64,000 nt of DNA from Synechococcus sp. WH 5701 (lineage in GTDB: Bacteria; Cyanobacteriota; Cyanobacteriia; PCC-6307; Cyanobiaceae). Below are positions 7,773 through 18,847 of this stretch, one piece after another. Both the position numbers and the translations under genes were made by a program. Each line of letters opens with the position of its first letter. Position 1 is the stretch's first letter. The stretch is from contig NZ_CH724159.1 of assembly GCF_000153045.1 (NCBI RefSeq), forward strand, positions 187,357 through 251,356. Direction: 5' to 3'. The notes under the pieces are model-generated. The model was not told the DNA's origin. It did not search any database and worked only from the letters and a program-made list of their open reading frames with translations.

Positions 7773-8864
7773 TCAGCCAGCCAGCCCGCGCACCTGACTC
7801 AGAGCAATCAGCAGGGGCAGGCTCAGGGCCAGCCAAAGGGCCTCGAGGCGGGCGCTCAGCGTCAGGATCAGGTCCACGGCTGTGGGATCGGCCTTCGGGA
7901 AGCCCCGGCCGAGGATCGGTTTGGGCCTGGCCACTCCGCCGTAGTGGTTCACGCCCCCCAGCTGAACCCGGGCCGCCAGCGCAAAGGCCGCCATCGACAC
8001 CCCGGCGTTGGGGGAGGGATCGCCCCGCCCCTGGCGGAGAGCCTCCCGCCCCAGCTGAAGGCTCTGAGCAAACCGGCCGGCTGCGGCCGGCAGCGTGAAC
8101 GCCACCACCCGGGCGGGCAGCCAGGTGAGCAGGTCATCGAGCCGGGCTCCGGCGGTGCCCAGCCAGCGCAGGCGGCCGCGCCGGTAGCCGAGCATCGAAT
8201 CGAGGGTGCTGGAGGCCTTGTACATCCAGGCCAGGCTCAGGGGGCCTGGAGCCCCATCAGCCACCCCCAGGGCCGTCCAGAGCCCGGCGCCGGCCAGCAT
8301 CCAGAACAGGGGGCCGAAGAGGCCATCGACGGCATTCTCTGCGGCGGTCTCGGCCGCCGCGCGCATCAGCTCTGCCCGGCTGAGGCCCTCCACATCCCGG
8401 CCCACGATCCAGGCCAGGTGTCGGCGCGCCTGTTTCAGCTGATCCTCCTCCTCGGCTACTGGCGGCGGCGGACCGCTGATCGGGGCCAGCACCGTCCGCA
8501 CGGCCTTCTCCAGGCTGCCGGCGGCCAGGGCACTGGCCAGGGCCACCAGCAGCACCGGCAACCCGAGCCAGGCCACGGGGGCCGGCAGGGACAGGGGTGA
8601 GGCGGAGCCCAGCGCCAGTTGTTCAATGGTCCAGCCGGCCAGGCCGCTGACGCTCACCACCACGGCGGTGAGGCCCAGTCCCACCAGGCGCAACCGGCGG
8701 GGGTGATCTCCGGCCCAGCGCTCCCCGGGGGAGCGCAGCCGCTGGATCGCCCAGCCCATCGCCTGCACCGGATGGGGCCAGCTGATCGGATCGCCCACTA
8801 CGCGATCCAAGGCGCCGGCCAGCAGCATCAGCAGCCAGAGCTGGATTGGCGCCACCAACGCCAT
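7773..8864 (-). CDS. cbiB: Adenosylcobinamide-phosphate synthase CbiB/CobD
   Basis: 363-aa membrane protein of cobalamin (or pseudocobalamin) synthesis that attaches the aminopropanol or aminoethanol arm to adenosylcobyric acid. It has the family start LLAGALDRVVGDPISWPHPVQAMG, the ENAVDGLFGPLFW block, YKASSTLDSMLGYR, and GDPSPNAG near the C-terminus, with several hydrophobic helices. ATG 8864 overlaps the stop of the upstream membrane protein by 1 nt (TGATG), so translation is likely coupled. Confidence 0.93.
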   Translation of the reverse strand: MALVAPIQLWLLMLLAGALDRVVGDPISWPHPVQAMGWAIQRLRSPGERWAGDHPRRLRLVGLGLTAVVVSVSGLAGWTIEQLALGSASPLSLPAPVAWLGLPVLLVALASALAAGSLEKAVRTVLAPISGPPPPVAEEEDQLKQARRHLAWIVGRDVEGLSRAELMRAAAETAAENAVDGLFGPLFWMLAGAGLWTALGVADGAPGPLSLAWMYKASSTLDSMLGYRRGRLRWLGTAGARLDDLLTWLPARVVAFTLPAAAGRFAQSLQLGREALRQGRGDPSPNAGVSMAAFALAARVQLGGVNHYGGVARPKPILGRGFPKADPTAVDLILTLSARLEALWLALSLPLLIALSQVRGLAG

Positions 8865-9268
8865 CACAGCGTCCTTGGTGACAGCCCCATGGCCAGGCTG
8901 CCAAGAAGGGCGCCGATGGCCCCCGATCGCGCCAGGGTCTGCCAGCGCAGGGGTTCATCGCCCAGGTGAAACAGGCCCCTCACCTGGGCCAGATCGCTGG
9001 CCTGGGCCAGGCCGCCCATCGGCAGGAATATCAGCAATGAACCCCAGCCCGGCAGCCAGCGGGTCGCGATCAGCAGCATCACCCCGGCCAGGGGGCGACG
9101 GATCAGGGGCAGCAGCGCCGGCAGGGTGACCAGGGCAGGCAGCAGGCTGTTCACCAGAGGTGAGGAGCTCAGGCCGATCACCATCCAGGTTGCTGCAGCG
9201 AGGGTGAGGCTTGTGCTGGCCTGGGCACTGCCCCAGGCCAGCACGGGCAGATTCAACCTGGGGCCCAC
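8864..9268 (-). CDS. Small membrane protein, possibly a truncated MFS-like transporter
   Basis: About 134 aa if the GTG near 9268 is the start; the open frame continues to 9409 inside ilvC, where it is unlikely to be coding. It contains three or four hydrophobic segments (LAAATWMVIGL, ALVTLPALLPLI, SLLIFLPMGGLA, GAIGALLGSLAM). The opening pattern (AQASTSLTLAAATW) resembles the first half of a major-facilitator exporter, so this may be a shortened relic or a separate small protein. It sits between ilvC and cbiB and overlaps cbiB by 1 nt. Confidence 0.5.
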   Translation of the reverse strand: MGPRLNLPVLAWGSAQASTSLTLAAATWMVIGLSSSPLVNSLLPALVTLPALLPLIRRPLAGVMLLIATRWLPGWGSLLIFLPMGGLAQASDLAQVRGLFHLGDEPLRWQTLARSGAIGALLGSLAMGLSPRTL

Positions 9269-9294
9269 GTTTGAGCCACCGGGGTGATCCGGCT

Positions 9295-10320
<1,026 letters not shown>

Positions 10321-10340
10321 TTAGGGTCGTGCCTGGCCGC

Positions 10341-10943
10341 TCAGGCTTCGCTGGGGTGGGAGATCACCCGATCGATCAGGCCGTAGTCCTTGGCCTCGGC
10401 CGCACTGAGGAAGTAGTCGCGGTCGGTGTCCTTGGTCACCTTCTCAAGGCTCTGACCGCACATGTCGGCCAGGCTCTGGTTGAGCATGTCCTTGATGCGC
10501 AGGATCTCGCGGGCCTCGATCTCGATGTCGCTGGCCTGGCGCTGGCTGGTGCCGCCCAGGGGCTGGTGGATCATGATCCGCGCGTGTGGCAGGGCCAGAC
10601 GCTTGCCCTTGGTGCCCGCCGCCAGCAGGAAGGCGCCCATGCTGGCCGCCAGGCCCACGCAGATGGTCACCACATCCGATTTGACGTACTGGATCGTGTC
10701 GTAGATCGCCAGCCCGGCGGTGACCGATCCCCCCGGGGAATTGATGTAGAGGTAGATCGGCTTGCTGCTGTCCTCGGAATCCAGGTACAGCATCTGGGCC
10801 ACCAGGCTGTTGGCGATGCCGTCGTTGACCTCCTGGCCAAGGAAGAGGATCCGCTCCACGCCGAGGCGGGTGTAGATGTCGACCCAGCGCTCGTACTGGC
10901 TGCCGGGCAGGCGATAGGGAACGCTGGGGGTGCCGATGGGCAT
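10341..10943 (-). CDS. clpP: ATP-dependent Clp protease proteolytic subunit (ClpP3-like)
   Basis: 200-aa serine protease subunit with all three catalytic elements: Ser in [10 protein letters not shown], His in [12 protein letters not shown] and Asp in KDTDRDYF, plus the INSPGGSV oxyanion-loop motif. In cyanobacteria the ClpP3 and ClpR subunits form a mixed core that works with ClpC. The gene lies downstream of clpR in the same direction (83 nt apart), the arrangement expected of a clpR-clpP3 operon. Confidence 0.95.
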   Translation of the reverse strand: MPIGTPSVPYRLPGSQYERWVDIYTRLGVERILFLGQEVNDGIANSLVAQMLYLDSEDSSKPIYLYINSPGGSVTAGLAIYDTIQYVKSDVVTICVGLAASMGAFLLAAGTKGKRLALPHARIMIHQPLGGTSQRQASDIEIEAREILRIKDMLNQSLADMCGQSLEKVTKDTDRDYFLSAAEAKDYGLIDRVISHPSEA

Positions 10944-11026
10944 GGCGGTGGGTGCGGAACGGGGTGGTGACGGAGTGAAAGACGAGCGGGGGGCAGGCTC
11001 TGCTCAGCGAGCTCAGCGGGCCTGGT

Positions 11027-11701
11027 TCAGACCGAGCCGGCCAGGGGCACCGGCAGCGGCTTCTGGCTGGTGAGGATCCGGTCGATCAGGCCGTATTCCA
11101 GGGCCTCCCGCGGCGTGAGGTAGGTCATGCGGTCGGAATCCTTCGAGAGCTGCTCGACACTGCGGCCGGTGTTGTGGGAGAGCATCTCCAGCATCACGCG
11201 CTTGTTGTGCAGCACTTCCTGGGCGCGGATCTGGATGTCGCTGGCCTGGCCGCGGGCACCGGAGCGGGGCTGGTGCAGCACGATCGAGGCGTGGGGCAAG
11301 GCGGCCCGGTGGCCCTTGGCTCCCGCCGAGAGGATCATCGCGGCGGTACCCATGGCCTGGCCGATGCAGATGGTGTGCACCGGCGGTTTCACGTAGCGGA
11401 TCGTGTCGCAGATGGCGAAGGCCTCGGTTTCGAAGCCGATGGCATCGCCGGAGTACCAGCTGGTACCGGTGGAGTTGATGTAGAAGAAGATCGGTTTCTC
11501 GGGATTGTCGAACTCGAGAAAGAGAAGCTGAGCAATGATCAGCTGAGTCACATCGATCCCCATCTGACGCTTGGCGTCGTCATCGGAGAAGAGGGGCAGG
11601 CCGAGGTAGACGATCCGCTCCTTGAGCAGCAGCGACGGCAGATCGGGCGGCGGTGTGCGCATCACGGCGGAATCGCCGTAGTAAGGGGCCGACACCGACA
11701 T
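11027..11701 (-). CDS. clpR: Clp protease subunit ClpR (catalytic Ser absent)
   Basis: 224-aa ClpP paralogue. The nucleophile region reads CIGQAMGTAAM, where active ClpP has AASMGA, so the catalytic Ser is missing, while the His region (HASIVLHQPRSG) and the Asp region (KDSDRMTYL) remain. There is a characteristic insertion around NSTGTSWYSGDAIGFETEA in place of NSPGG. These are hallmarks of cyanobacterial ClpR, a structural and essential subunit of the ClpP3/R core. First gene of the clpR-clpP3-ilvC run. Confidence 0.95.
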   Translation of the reverse strand: MSVSAPYYGDSAVMRTPPPDLPSLLLKERIVYLGLPLFSDDDAKRQMGIDVTQLIIAQLLFLEFDNPEKPIFFYINSTGTSWYSGDAIGFETEAFAICDTIRYVKPPVHTICIGQAMGTAAMILSAGAKGHRAALPHASIVLHQPRSGARGQASDIQIRAQEVLHNKRVMLEMLSHNTGRSVEQLSKDSDRMTYLTPREALEYGLIDRILTSQKPLPVPLAGSV

Positions 11702-11733
11702 CTGAAAACGCTCTACAGGGCCTGAAGGGGAGC

Positions 11734-12846
11734 CTAGCGGGGGCCCGTCGGCTGCTGGATGGCAGCGGGCTGTTTCGGCCCCTCCTGGTCGCAGCGGGCG
11801 AAGACCATGCGCCCGGCTGGGGTCTGCAGAGCTCCGGTCACGGTCACGGGCAGGCGCTGGCCGATGCGCGCCCTGGCGGATTCCACCACCACCATCGTGC
11901 CGTCCTCCAGGTAGCCCACCCCCTGGTTGGCCTCCTTGCCCTCGCGCACGATCTTGAGCTGCAGGGCGTCGCCGGGCTGCACCTCGGGTCGCAGGGCGAT
12001 CACCAGGGCGCTCAGGTTCATCACCCTGAGATCCTGCACCTCGGCCACCTTGGCCAGGTTGTAATCGGCTGTGAGCAGGGTGCCGCCGGTGTCGGCGGTG
12101 AGCTTGAGCAGCTTGTCGTCGGCGCCGTTGCCCTCGTAGCGGGTGCTGTTCACCACCAGGCGGCGGCCGTAGGTCTCGCGCAGGGCGGCCAGCAGGTTCA
12201 GGCCGCGCCGGCCCTTCCCCCGCTTCTCGGCATTGCCCGAATCGGCCAGCTGCTGCAATTCATCGATCACGGCCTGGGCCACGATCACCTGACCCTCCAG
12301 CAAGCCCGACTCCAGCAGTCCGCGGATGCGTCCGTCGATGATCACGCTGGTGTCGAGGATCTTGGCGGTGGCCGGTTGCAGCACCCCATCGGCCACCAGC
12401 AGCGCCTCGGTGCTGGAAGGGTTGAACAGCCGCAGCAGCGTGCGCCCGTGCACCTCGGCGAGGTTGTAGCCCAGCACCCCGAAGAACACGTTGCTCAGCA
12501 CCGCCGCCAGCGGCTTCACGAAAATCACTTCCCAGGGCAGCGGCAGCAGCAGGATCGGTGCCAGCAGCAGGTTGGCCACCAGCAGCCCCAGGATCAGCCC
12601 CACGGCGCGGCTCACCAGAAGGTCGGTGGGCATCGAGCGCACCTGGCGCATCAGGCGGCGCCGCAGCAGCTGGAAGAAGAACCCGGCCAGCAGCCCGAAG
12701 AAGGCCCCGAAGCCTCCGAGCACCCAGCGCAGGCCATCGAGGTTGGTCACCTCGATCAGCAGATTCTCCGGCAGCAGATCCACCCCCAGCCAGCCGGTGG
12801 CTGCGCCGGAGATCAGGAACAGCAGCAGGATGAGCGGGTCCACCAT
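11734..12846 (-). CDS. Membrane PIN/TRAM-domain protein (YacL-like)
   Basis: 370 aa. About four N-terminal membrane helices (ILLLFLISGAATGWLG; LGGFGAFFGLLAGFFF; AVGLILGLLVANLLLAPILL; a segment near VLSNVFFGVLG) are followed by a PIN nuclease-like domain (LDTSVIIDGRIRGLLESG with acidic residues, VIDELQQLADS, LLTADYNLAKVA) and a C-terminal TRAM domain (LKIVREGKEANQGVGYLEDG). The combination is typical of YacL-type proteins, probable membrane-anchored RNases. Divergent from hemW. Confidence 0.88.
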   Translation of the reverse strand: MVDPLILLLFLISGAATGWLGVDLLPENLLIEVTNLDGLRWVLGGFGAFFGLLAGFFFQLLRRRLMRQVRSMPTDLLVSRAVGLILGLLVANLLLAPILLLPLPWEVIFVKPLAAVLSNVFFGVLGYNLAEVHGRTLLRLFNPSSTEALLVADGVLQPATAKILDTSVIIDGRIRGLLESGLLEGQVIVAQAVIDELQQLADSGNAEKRGKGRRGLNLLAALRETYGRRLVVNSTRYEGNGADDKLLKLTADTGGTLLTADYNLAKVAEVQDLRVMNLSALVIALRPEVQPGDALQLKIVREGKEANQGVGYLEDGTMVVVESARARIGQRLPVTVTGALQTPAGRMVFARCDQEGPKQPAAIQQPTGPR

Positions 12847-12920
12847 GTGCCTGTTGTGGGCTGCCCAGGGCCGGGAAACCGCAGCATGGCTGATCCCGCC
12901 CCATTTGACCGGGAAAGGTA

Positions 12921-12940
12921 TCCGTACATTTGCCTACGGA
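12921..12940. promoter_or_regulatory. Inverted repeat between the PIN/TRAM gene and hemW
   Basis: TCCGTA (12921-12926) and TACGGA (12935-12940) form a perfect 6-bp inverted repeat with an 8-nt spacer in the 141-nt divergent gap. The size fits a repressor half-site pair. No matching operator is known to me. Confidence 0.3.
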
Positions 12941-12987
12941 CATGTGGCGAATCCTGAAGGCGACCGCACCCAACCCCATTCCAGGCC

Positions 12988-14208
12988 GTGACCGCACCCC
13001 GCGCCGCCTACCTCCACATCCCCTTCTGCCACCGCCGTTGCTTCTACTGCGACTTCGCGGTGGTGCCGCTGGGGGACCACGCCGACGGTGCCCATTCCGC
13101 CTCGATCGCTGCCTATCTGCCGCTATTGCAGGCCGAGATCGCCGCTTCCCCGAACCCGGCCCCTCTCTCCACTGTGTACATCGGTGGCGGCACCCCCTCG
13201 CTGCTCACCCCAGAGCAGATGGGGGAGCTGCTGGATGGCCTGCGCCAGCGCTTCGGCTTCTCCCCTGGAGCTGAGATCACCCTGGAGATGGATCCGGCCA
13301 GCTTTGATCGCCCGCGGTTGGAGGGGATGCTGGCGCTGGGCATCAACCGGGTAAGCCTGGGGGGGCAGAGCTTCGATGACGCGGTGCTGGAGCGCCTGGG
13401 CCGTCGCCATCGCCGTCGACACCTGCTCCAGGCCGCCGCCTGGCTGCGCCAGGCCCAGGCCGCCGCTGATCTGGCCAGTTGGAGTCTGGATCTGATTCAG
13501 GGGCTTCCCGAGCAGGATCTGCCCCACTGGCGGCAGCAGCTGCAGCAGGCCCTCGAGCTGGAGCCACCCCATCTCTCCGTCTACGACCTGATCGTGGAAC
13601 CCGGCACTGTGTTCGAGCGCCTGCAGCAGCGCGGGCAGCTGCCCCTGCCGGATCCGGATCTGGGGGCCGACCTGATGGACCTCACCGGGGAGCAGCTGCG
13701 GAGCGCCGGCTACGGCCGCTACGAGATCTCCAATTACGCCCTGCCTGGGCACGCCTCCCGCCACAACCGCGTCTACTGGAGCGGGGCCGGTTGGTGGGGT
13801 TTCGGCCTCGGGGCCACGTCGGCCCCCTACGGCCAGCGCCTGGCCAGGCCCCGCACCCGGGAGGCCTATGCCGCCTGGCTGCAGACCGGAGCGGCCAGCA
13901 CGGCGGCGGGGCAGCCGCCGTTCGATGAGTGGCTGATGGTGGGTCTGCGCCGGCGCGAAGGGGTGAACCTGGAGCGGCTCGCCAAGGCCGCGGGCCTGAG
14001 CATGGCTGATCGCGCGTCGCTGCTGGGCTGGATGGCCCCCTGGCGCGAGCGGGGGCTGCTGCTGGTGGAGGGCCGGCGCTGGCGGCTGGCGGATCCGCAG
14101 GGACTGGCCCTCAGCAATGCGGTGCTGAGGGAGCTTCTGGCCTGGTGGGAAGCCCATCAACCTCCCGAGACGCAACTGGCGGAGTCGCCGATTGCAGCCA
14201 GCCCCTGA
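12988..14208 (+). CDS. hemW: Radical SAM haem chaperone HemW-like
   Basis: 406-aa radical SAM protein. The N-terminal cluster motif is [10 protein letters not shown] (CxxxCxxC followed by D-F, as in HemW rather than the extra Cys of HemN). It continues with [20 protein letters not shown] and a [11 protein letters not shown] segment, and a HemN C-terminal domain ([10 protein letters not shown]). HemW proteins bind haem and are thought to act as haem chaperones rather than coproporphyrinogen dehydrogenases. The start is GTG. The 3' end overlaps the convergent panB by 98 nt. Confidence 0.9.
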   Translation: MTAPRAAYLHIPFCHRRCFYCDFAVVPLGDHADGAHSASIAAYLPLLQAEIAASPNPAPLSTVYIGGGTPSLLTPEQMGELLDGLRQRFGFSPGAEITLEMDPASFDRPRLEGMLALGINRVSLGGQSFDDAVLERLGRRHRRRHLLQAAAWLRQAQAAADLASWSLDLIQGLPEQDLPHWRQQLQQALELEPPHLSVYDLIVEPGTVFERLQQRGQLPLPDPDLGADLMDLTGEQLRSAGYGRYEISNYALPGHASRHNRVYWSGAGWWGFGLGATSAPYGQRLARPRTREAYAAWLQTGAASTAAGQPPFDEWLMVGLRRREGVNLERLAKAAGLSMADRASLLGWMAPWRERGLLLVEGRRWRLADPQGLALSNAVLRELLAWWEAHQPPETQLAESPIAASP

Positions 14209-14953
14209 GGGCCTCCACGCAGAGCTGGCGCCCCGCCAGCAGCGGCGGGCTGAAGGGCGGTTGGCTCGGGGTCAGGCCCAGCAGGTCGGCCGTGACCCGC
14301 ACCTGGCCGTCGCAGTCATCGCCGGCGCCGATGCCGATCACGGGAATGGCCAGCTGGCGCCGCAGGCTGCCGGCCAGATCCGCCGGCACGTGTTCCAGCA
14401 CCAGGGCGAAGCAGCCGGCGGCCTCCAGATCCAGGGCCTGGCGCCGCAGGCGTTCCTGGCTGATCGGATCCCTGGCCTGGCGCCGGTAGCCCAGCCGGTG
14501 AACCGACTGGGGGGTCAGGCCGAGATGCCCCATCACCGGGATCCCACTGCGCACCAGCCGGTCGACCACGGCCACGGTTTCCGGCTCACCGCCTTCCAGC
14601 TTCACGGCGGCCGCCGCACTTTCCTTGAGCACCCGGCCGGCGGCGGCCACGGCCTGATCACTGCCGCACTGGTAGCTCAGGAAGGGCAGATCGCAGATCA
14701 GCAGCGGTTGCTGGCCCTGGGGCCGGCGCAGACCTCGGGCCACGGCCTGGGTGTGGCCGATCATCTCCGCCAGGGTCACCGGCAGGGTGGTGGCGTGGCC
14801 GAGCACCACCATCGCCAGGGAGTCGCCCACGAGGACCACTTCGGCACCGGCCTCCTCGACCAGCGCCGCCGAGAGCGCATCCCAGGCGGTGAGCATCAGG
14901 ATCGCCACCCCAGCCTGCTTGCGGGCCACCAGATCACCGGGTCTCAGGGGCAC
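14111..14953 (-). CDS. panB: 3-methyl-2-oxobutanoate hydroxymethyltransferase
   Basis: 280-aa PanB, first step of pantothenate synthesis: ketoisovalerate plus methylene-THF to ketopantoate. It has the Mg2+-binding [11 protein letters not shown], the KLEGGE motif, [11 protein letters not shown] and [11 protein letters not shown], and [16 protein letters not shown]. The C-terminal 25 residues look non-conserved and lie antisense to the hemW 3' end. Upstream is the divergent SRP RNA gene. Confidence 0.95.
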   Translation of the reverse strand: MPLRPGDLVARKQAGVAILMLTAWDALSAALVEEAGAEVVLVGDSLAMVVLGHATTLPVTLAEMIGHTQAVARGLRRPQGQQPLLICDLPFLSYQCGSDQAVAAAGRVLKESAAAAVKLEGGEPETVAVVDRLVRSGIPVMGHLGLTPQSVHRLGYRRQARDPISQERLRRQALDLEAAGCFALVLEHVPADLAGSLRRQLAIPVIGIGAGDDCDGQVRVTADLLGLTPSQPPFSPPLLAGRQLCVEALRGWLQSATPPVASREVDGLPTRPEAPSAPHC

Positions 14954-14993
14954 AGGCAGGAACCTCTCGGGCTTCCATTGCTAACATCATCTC

Positions 14994-15090
14994 GACTCGG
15001 ACCCACGCGGCCCGGACGCCCAAATCTGGTCAGGACCGGAAGGGAGCAGCCACACGGGATGCTCCAGGCAGGCGTGGACTCCGGGTCACC
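14994..15090 (+). ncRNA. ffs: Signal recognition particle RNA (small bacterial type)
   Basis: The sequence at about 15027-15055 carries the SRP domain IV signature (GGTCAGGACCGGAAGGGAGC, with the GGAA tetraloop and conserved internal loop). The flanks pair: GGACCCACGC near the 5' end with GCGTGGACTCC near the 3' end, making a single long hairpin of about 97 nt. A TAACAT box at 14982-14987 could be its -10. The ends are approximate. It lies between panB and ftsZ, facing ftsZ. Confidence 0.88.
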
Positions 15091-15112
15091 CCCTTGAATC
15101 AGTGGTCGCTTT

Positions 15113-16312
15113 TCAGCTGTCGCTGGAGCGGCTCTGGCGGTTGAGCAGGAAGGGAGGAATCTTGGCGCCGCGCTGGTCAGCCTCGGCTTCGGTGTGGGTG
15201 AGCTCGGGGCTGGCGGCGAAGGTCGCTCGGGGGCGCTCGGTGCGGTAGGTGCTGCCTGCCTCGAAGCCGGTGGCGATCACGGTCACGTGGATCTCGCCTT
15301 CGAGCTTCTCGTCGACGACCGCGCCCACGATGATGTTGGCGTCGGGATCAACCACGTCGTAGATCACTTCGGAGGCCGTGGTCATGTCCTCGAGGGTCAT
15401 GTCCTTGCCGCCGCTGATGTTGATCACGCAGCCCTTGGCCCCATCGATCCGGGCCGCTTCGAGCAGGGGGCTGCTGATGGCGGCCTGGGCTGCTTCCACG
15501 GCCCGTGAGCGACCGGAGCCCACTCCGATACCCAGGAGGGCCGTGCCCGCCAGGGTCATCACCGAGCGCACATCGGCGAAGTCGACGTTGACCAGGCCAG
15601 GACGGGTGATGATGTCGCTGATGCCCTTGACGCCCTGACGCAGCACATCGTCGGCGGCGCGGAAGGCCTCCTGCAAGGGTGCGCCGGAGATGGCGTCCCG
15701 CAGGCGGTCGTTGGGGATCACGATCAGGGTGTCGACATGCTCCGCCAGCCGGGCGATACCTTCCTCGGCCTGCTTCATGCGCTTGCGCCCCTCGAAGCCG
15801 AAGGGCTTGGTGACGATGCCGACGGTGAGGGCGCCGCATTCCTTGGCCACCTCGGCCAAAATGGGTGCAGCTCCGGTGCCGGTACCTCCACCCATACCAG
15901 CGGCGATGAACACCAGGTCCGCCCCTTCAAGGGCTTCCTGAAGCTCGTTGCGGGATTCCTCGGCCGCCTTCTGGCCGATCATGGGGTTGCCGCCAGCCCC
16001 AAGTCCCCGGGTGAGCTTCTGGCCGAGCTGCACCCGACGCTGGGCGGCCGATTGCAGCAGGGCCTGGGCGTCGGTGTTGAGCACCCCGTAGCCCACCCCT
16101 TCGAGATCCGAGGCGATCATCCGGTTGACCGCATTGCTGCCGCCACCACCTACGCCGATCACTTCGATCCTGGCGCTCTGGCTGGGAACAATGCCGTTGC
16201 TGGAGGGCGAGGAGGTCAATGGGGTTCCGAGTAAAGCGTCAGGTGGGATGGGGTGTTGTCCTGCGGTGGGGTGGTCGCCCTGGGAACCGTTAACACTCAT
16301 CTCGGGCAGCAT
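15113..16312 (-). CDS. ftsZ: Cell division protein FtsZ
   Basis: Tubulin-like GTPase that forms the division ring. It has the nucleotide loops [15 protein letters not shown] and the tubulin signature [10 protein letters not shown], then NDRL and an ADVRSVM region. The C-terminal tail is variable and ends in a conserved hydrophobic/basic peptide ([12 protein letters not shown]) that binds FtsZ partners. There are several candidate starts: ATG at 16312 or 16300 gives the usual length (about 395 aa), while the frame stays open to 16381. The N-terminal extension before RIEVIGVGG (about 45 residues) is typical of cyanobacteria. Confidence 0.96.
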   Translation of the reverse strand: MLPEMSVNGSQGDHPTAGQHPIPPDALLGTPLTSSPSSNGIVPSQSARIEVIGVGGGGSNAVNRMIASDLEGVGYGVLNTDAQALLQSAAQRRVQLGQKLTRGLGAGGNPMIGQKAAEESRNELQEALEGADLVFIAAGMGGGTGTGAAPILAEVAKECGALTVGIVTKPFGFEGRKRMKQAEEGIARLAEHVDTLIVIPNDRLRDAISGAPLQEAFRAADDVLRQGVKGISDIITRPGLVNVDFADVRSVMTLAGTALLGIGVGSGRSRAVEAAQAAISSPLLEAARIDGAKGCVINISGGKDMTLEDMTTASEVIYDVVDPDANIIVGAVVDEKLEGEIHVTVIATGFEAGSTYRTERPRATFAASPELTHTEAEADQRGAKIPPFLLNRQSRSSDS

Positions 16313-16432
16313 TATGTCGTCGGCGGGCTGGAAAAATCCTGTGCGATGCGGCACTTTTGCGTGAAATCGGTTTTCTCGCAATGGTGCTGTGCGGGTTTGC
16401 GGGCCATTAGGGAGTCTGCGGCCTGAACGGCA

Positions 16433-17272
16433 TCAGTCCACGCCTTGCCCTGCTTGTTTCGGATTGGCGGAATTGACTGCGGGAGCTGGCAGCCCCAGTT
16501 CGGGTTGGTCCGGGTCGCTCAGGTCGATGGAGCGCACCCCCTGGCCCTGGACCTGCTTCGGCAGTTCCCCGGACAGGTAACGCAAGACATCCAGGCGGCG
16601 AGCGAGGTCGCCGTCAGGCCCACCCAGTTTCACCTCCCCCAGAGTGCCGGTGGTCAGCCAGAGGGTGCCATCGGGCTCAAAGCGGATCGTCTTGAGTGGG
16701 CTGCCCAGGTCGTCGCGGCGGTTGATCAGCTTGACGATGGTGGGCTTGAAGCGGGCCTGCCATCCCTGCACCCGGATCGCCGTTTCGGGCTGGCTGTCGC
16801 TGGATCCCATGGCCTGCTGGCTGCTGCTGATCCAGTTGCCCAGTCGGTCGACATAGCCCTGCTCATTCCCCTTGGCTGTGCGCCGCTCCGCCCGCGCCAC
16901 CACCTGGCGATCCACCAGCTCGATGCGCAGGCGGGGCGGGAGGATCAGTCGCTGCACGGTCACCTGCTCCACTGGCAGGGCGTCCAGGAGTTCGGAGCGC
17001 AGCAGCCGGGGATCGAGGGTCAGCAGGGGCATGGGGAAGCGCAGCTCGGCGGCGGCGATCGCCTGCTCACGGCTCACGCGTTCGCTGCCGCTCACTTCCA
17101 CCTGGGACGGACCGTTCAGGGTCCAGCCCTGACGCAGCAGTCCATAGCCAAGGCCCGCTGCGGCCGCCGAGAACACCACGAGCCGCCAGACGTTGCGCAG
17201 GCGTTCCTGACGGCGCTGCAGCCGCAGCTGACGCCTTCGTTCAACTCCTGGTGCTTGGGAAACGGGGCTCAC
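16433..17272 (-). CDS. ftsQ: Cell division protein FtsQ
   Basis: 279-aa single-pass division protein. A basic cytoplasmic start (ERRRQLRLQRRQERLRN) precedes a membrane helix (LVVFSAAAAGLGYGLL), then a POTRA domain (QVEVSGSERVSREQAIAAA through LPVEQVTVQRLI) and an FtsQ/DivIB-type domain with YVDRLGNWI. Its overlap with the upstream gene and its position just before ftsZ are standard. About 120 nt separate it from ftsZ. Confidence 0.9.
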   Translation of the reverse strand: MSPVSQAPGVERRRQLRLQRRQERLRNVWRLVVFSAAAAGLGYGLLRQGWTLNGPSQVEVSGSERVSREQAIAAAELRFPMPLLTLDPRLLRSELLDALPVEQVTVQRLILPPRLRIELVDRQVVARAERRTAKGNEQGYVDRLGNWISSSQQAMGSSDSQPETAIRVQGWQARFKPTIVKLINRRDDLGSPLKTIRFEPDGTLWLTTGTLGEVKLGGPDGDLARRLDVLRYLSGELPKQVQGQGVRSIDLSDPDQPELGLPAPAVNSANPKQAGQGVD

Positions 17273-17679
17273 AGCTCACAACGGGACCGGGCCATCAGTT
17301 CATCCATCCAGCGCCGGGCCCGTTCGGCATCGGAGAAAGGCAGGTCTTTTTGCTGGCCATCGCCCACCAGCCGCACCCGGCAGCTGCCCTGGCTTTCGTC
17401 GGTGAGGGGTGCATCACCCGATCCCAGGGACATCAGCTCCAACAATTCCAGTTTGCTGATGACGAAGGATCCCTGGGGTTTGAGCACCCCGGCTTCGAAG
17501 GTGCTCCAGGTCAGGACCCCATCGGCGAGCCGTGCCGCGCCGCAGCCATCGAGTTTCGAGAGTTCCGAGCCCGCAGCCCAGTCACGGAACAGCCGTTGAC
17601 GACGCCGCTCCAGCCAGCCGAGGGCCGTGAGCAGCACGAAGACCACCAGCAGGGGCAGCCAGAGCAAGCCGTGACTCAT
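17269..17679 (-). CDS. Conserved membrane-anchored protein between ddl and ftsQ
   Basis: 136 aa from ATG 17679, which overlaps the ddl stop by 4 nt (ATGA). One N-terminal membrane helix ([20 protein letters not shown]), then a soluble domain ([39 protein letters not shown]). It also overlaps the ftsQ start by 4 nt, so ddl, this gene and ftsQ are translationally coupled. A role in cell-envelope synthesis is inferred from location only. Confidence 0.75.
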   Translation of the reverse strand: MSHGLLWLPLLVVFVLLTALGWLERRRQRLFRDWAAGSELSKLDGCGAARLADGVLTWSTFEAGVLKPQGSFVISKLELLELMSLGSGDAPLTDESQGSCRVRLVGDGQQKDLPFSDAERARRWMDELMARSRCEL

Positions 17680-18797
17680 TCCGCCGGGTCCTCTTGAGAT
17701 GATCCACGGTCCCATTCTCCCGCGCTCTCCACCAGCTGGTGCACGAGATCCACCAGCGGTACGCCGCTGGCTGCCCACAGCATCGGGTACATGCTCTGGC
17801 TGGTGAAGCCGGGAAGAGTGTTGATCTCGTTCAGCCAGAGCCGCTGCGCTGCTTCGTCGTAGAAGAAATCCACCCGGGCCAGCCCCTCAGTCGCCACGGC
17901 GGCGCAGGCCTGAAGCGCCATGGCACGCAGCCTTTCGCTCACGGCCTCGGGCAGCTCAGCGGGAATCACCGTGGAGCTCAGCCCCGCGGTGTACTTCGTC
18001 TCGTAGTCATACCAGTCGGCGGAGAAGCGGATCTCCCCCACCACCGAGGCCTTCAGGCCGCCCCCGGCAGCCGCCCCCTGGCCGAGCACGGCGCACTCCA
18101 GTTCCCTGGCCGTCACCCCCTGCTCCACCACCAGGCGCGGATCCAGGGCAGCGGCCAGTTCCAGCCCCTGCAGCAGAGAGCTGCGGTCGCTGGCCTTGCT
18201 GATGCCCACCGACGAGCCCATGTTGGCCGGTTTGACGAAGCAGGGGTAGCCCAGATCACGCTCCAGGCGCTGCAGAAGCCCCTCAGGGTCATGGCGCAGG
18301 TCTGCCGCCTGAACGGCCGCATAGGGCACCTGCGGCAGACCTGCGGCGGCAAATGCTGCCTTCATGGCCTGCTTGTCCATGCCCAGGGCCGAGCCGAGCA
18401 CGCCAGAGCCCACGAAGGGCACCTGCATCAGGGCGAACAGCCCCTGGATGGTGCCGTCCTCGCCGTTGGGCCCATGCAGCACCGGAAACCACACGTCAAC
18501 GCCAGCGGCCTCGGGGGGAAGGCCCTGGAAGCCAGCGCCCCCCAGGGGCTGATCGGCGGCGGTCTCGTTCAGCTGCTCGTCGGGGGCTGGCTCAGCGCTG
18601 GAGAGCACGGCCTCGGCCAGCTCGGGGCCCCACCAGCGGCCACGGCGATCGATGTAGAACGGCCGAACCCGGTAGCGCAAAAGGTTCTCCCCTTCCCTGA
18701 GGCCGCCCACCACGGTGATGGCCGAGCGGATCGAGACGGCGTGCTCATCCGATGCCCCCCCGAACACCAGGCCAACGCAGCGGGGGGAGCTGGGCAT
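17676..18797 (-). CDS. ddl: D-alanine--D-alanine ligase
   Basis: 373-aa ATP-grasp enzyme making the D-Ala-D-Ala dipeptide of peptidoglycan. It shows the N-terminal [31 protein letters not shown], the MDKQAMK segment, the glycine-rich loop [14 protein letters not shown], and the metal ligands in [13 protein letters not shown]. First of the three coupled genes leading to ftsQ. Confidence 0.96.
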   Translation of the reverse strand: MPSSPRCVGLVFGGASDEHAVSIRSAITVVGGLREGENLLRYRVRPFYIDRRGRWWGPELAEAVLSSAEPAPDEQLNETAADQPLGGAGFQGLPPEAAGVDVWFPVLHGPNGEDGTIQGLFALMQVPFVGSGVLGSALGMDKQAMKAAFAAAGLPQVPYAAVQAADLRHDPEGLLQRLERDLGYPCFVKPANMGSSVGISKASDRSSLLQGLELAAALDPRLVVEQGVTARELECAVLGQGAAAGGGLKASVVGEIRFSADWYDYETKYTAGLSSTVIPAELPEAVSERLRAMALQACAAVATEGLARVDFFYDEAAQRLWLNEINTLPGFTSQSMYPMLWAASGVPLVDLVHQLVESAGEWDRGSSQEDPAE

Positions 18798-18847
18798 GGG
18801 GTCGGCTGGGTCCGGATCGGCGCCAAACGTATCAGCGCCGCCGCGTC

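Noticed and set aside
14111-14208. 98-nt convergent overlap of hemW and panB as evidence of a wrong stop
   Set aside because: Both frames are intact with normal lengths; only the variable tails overlap.
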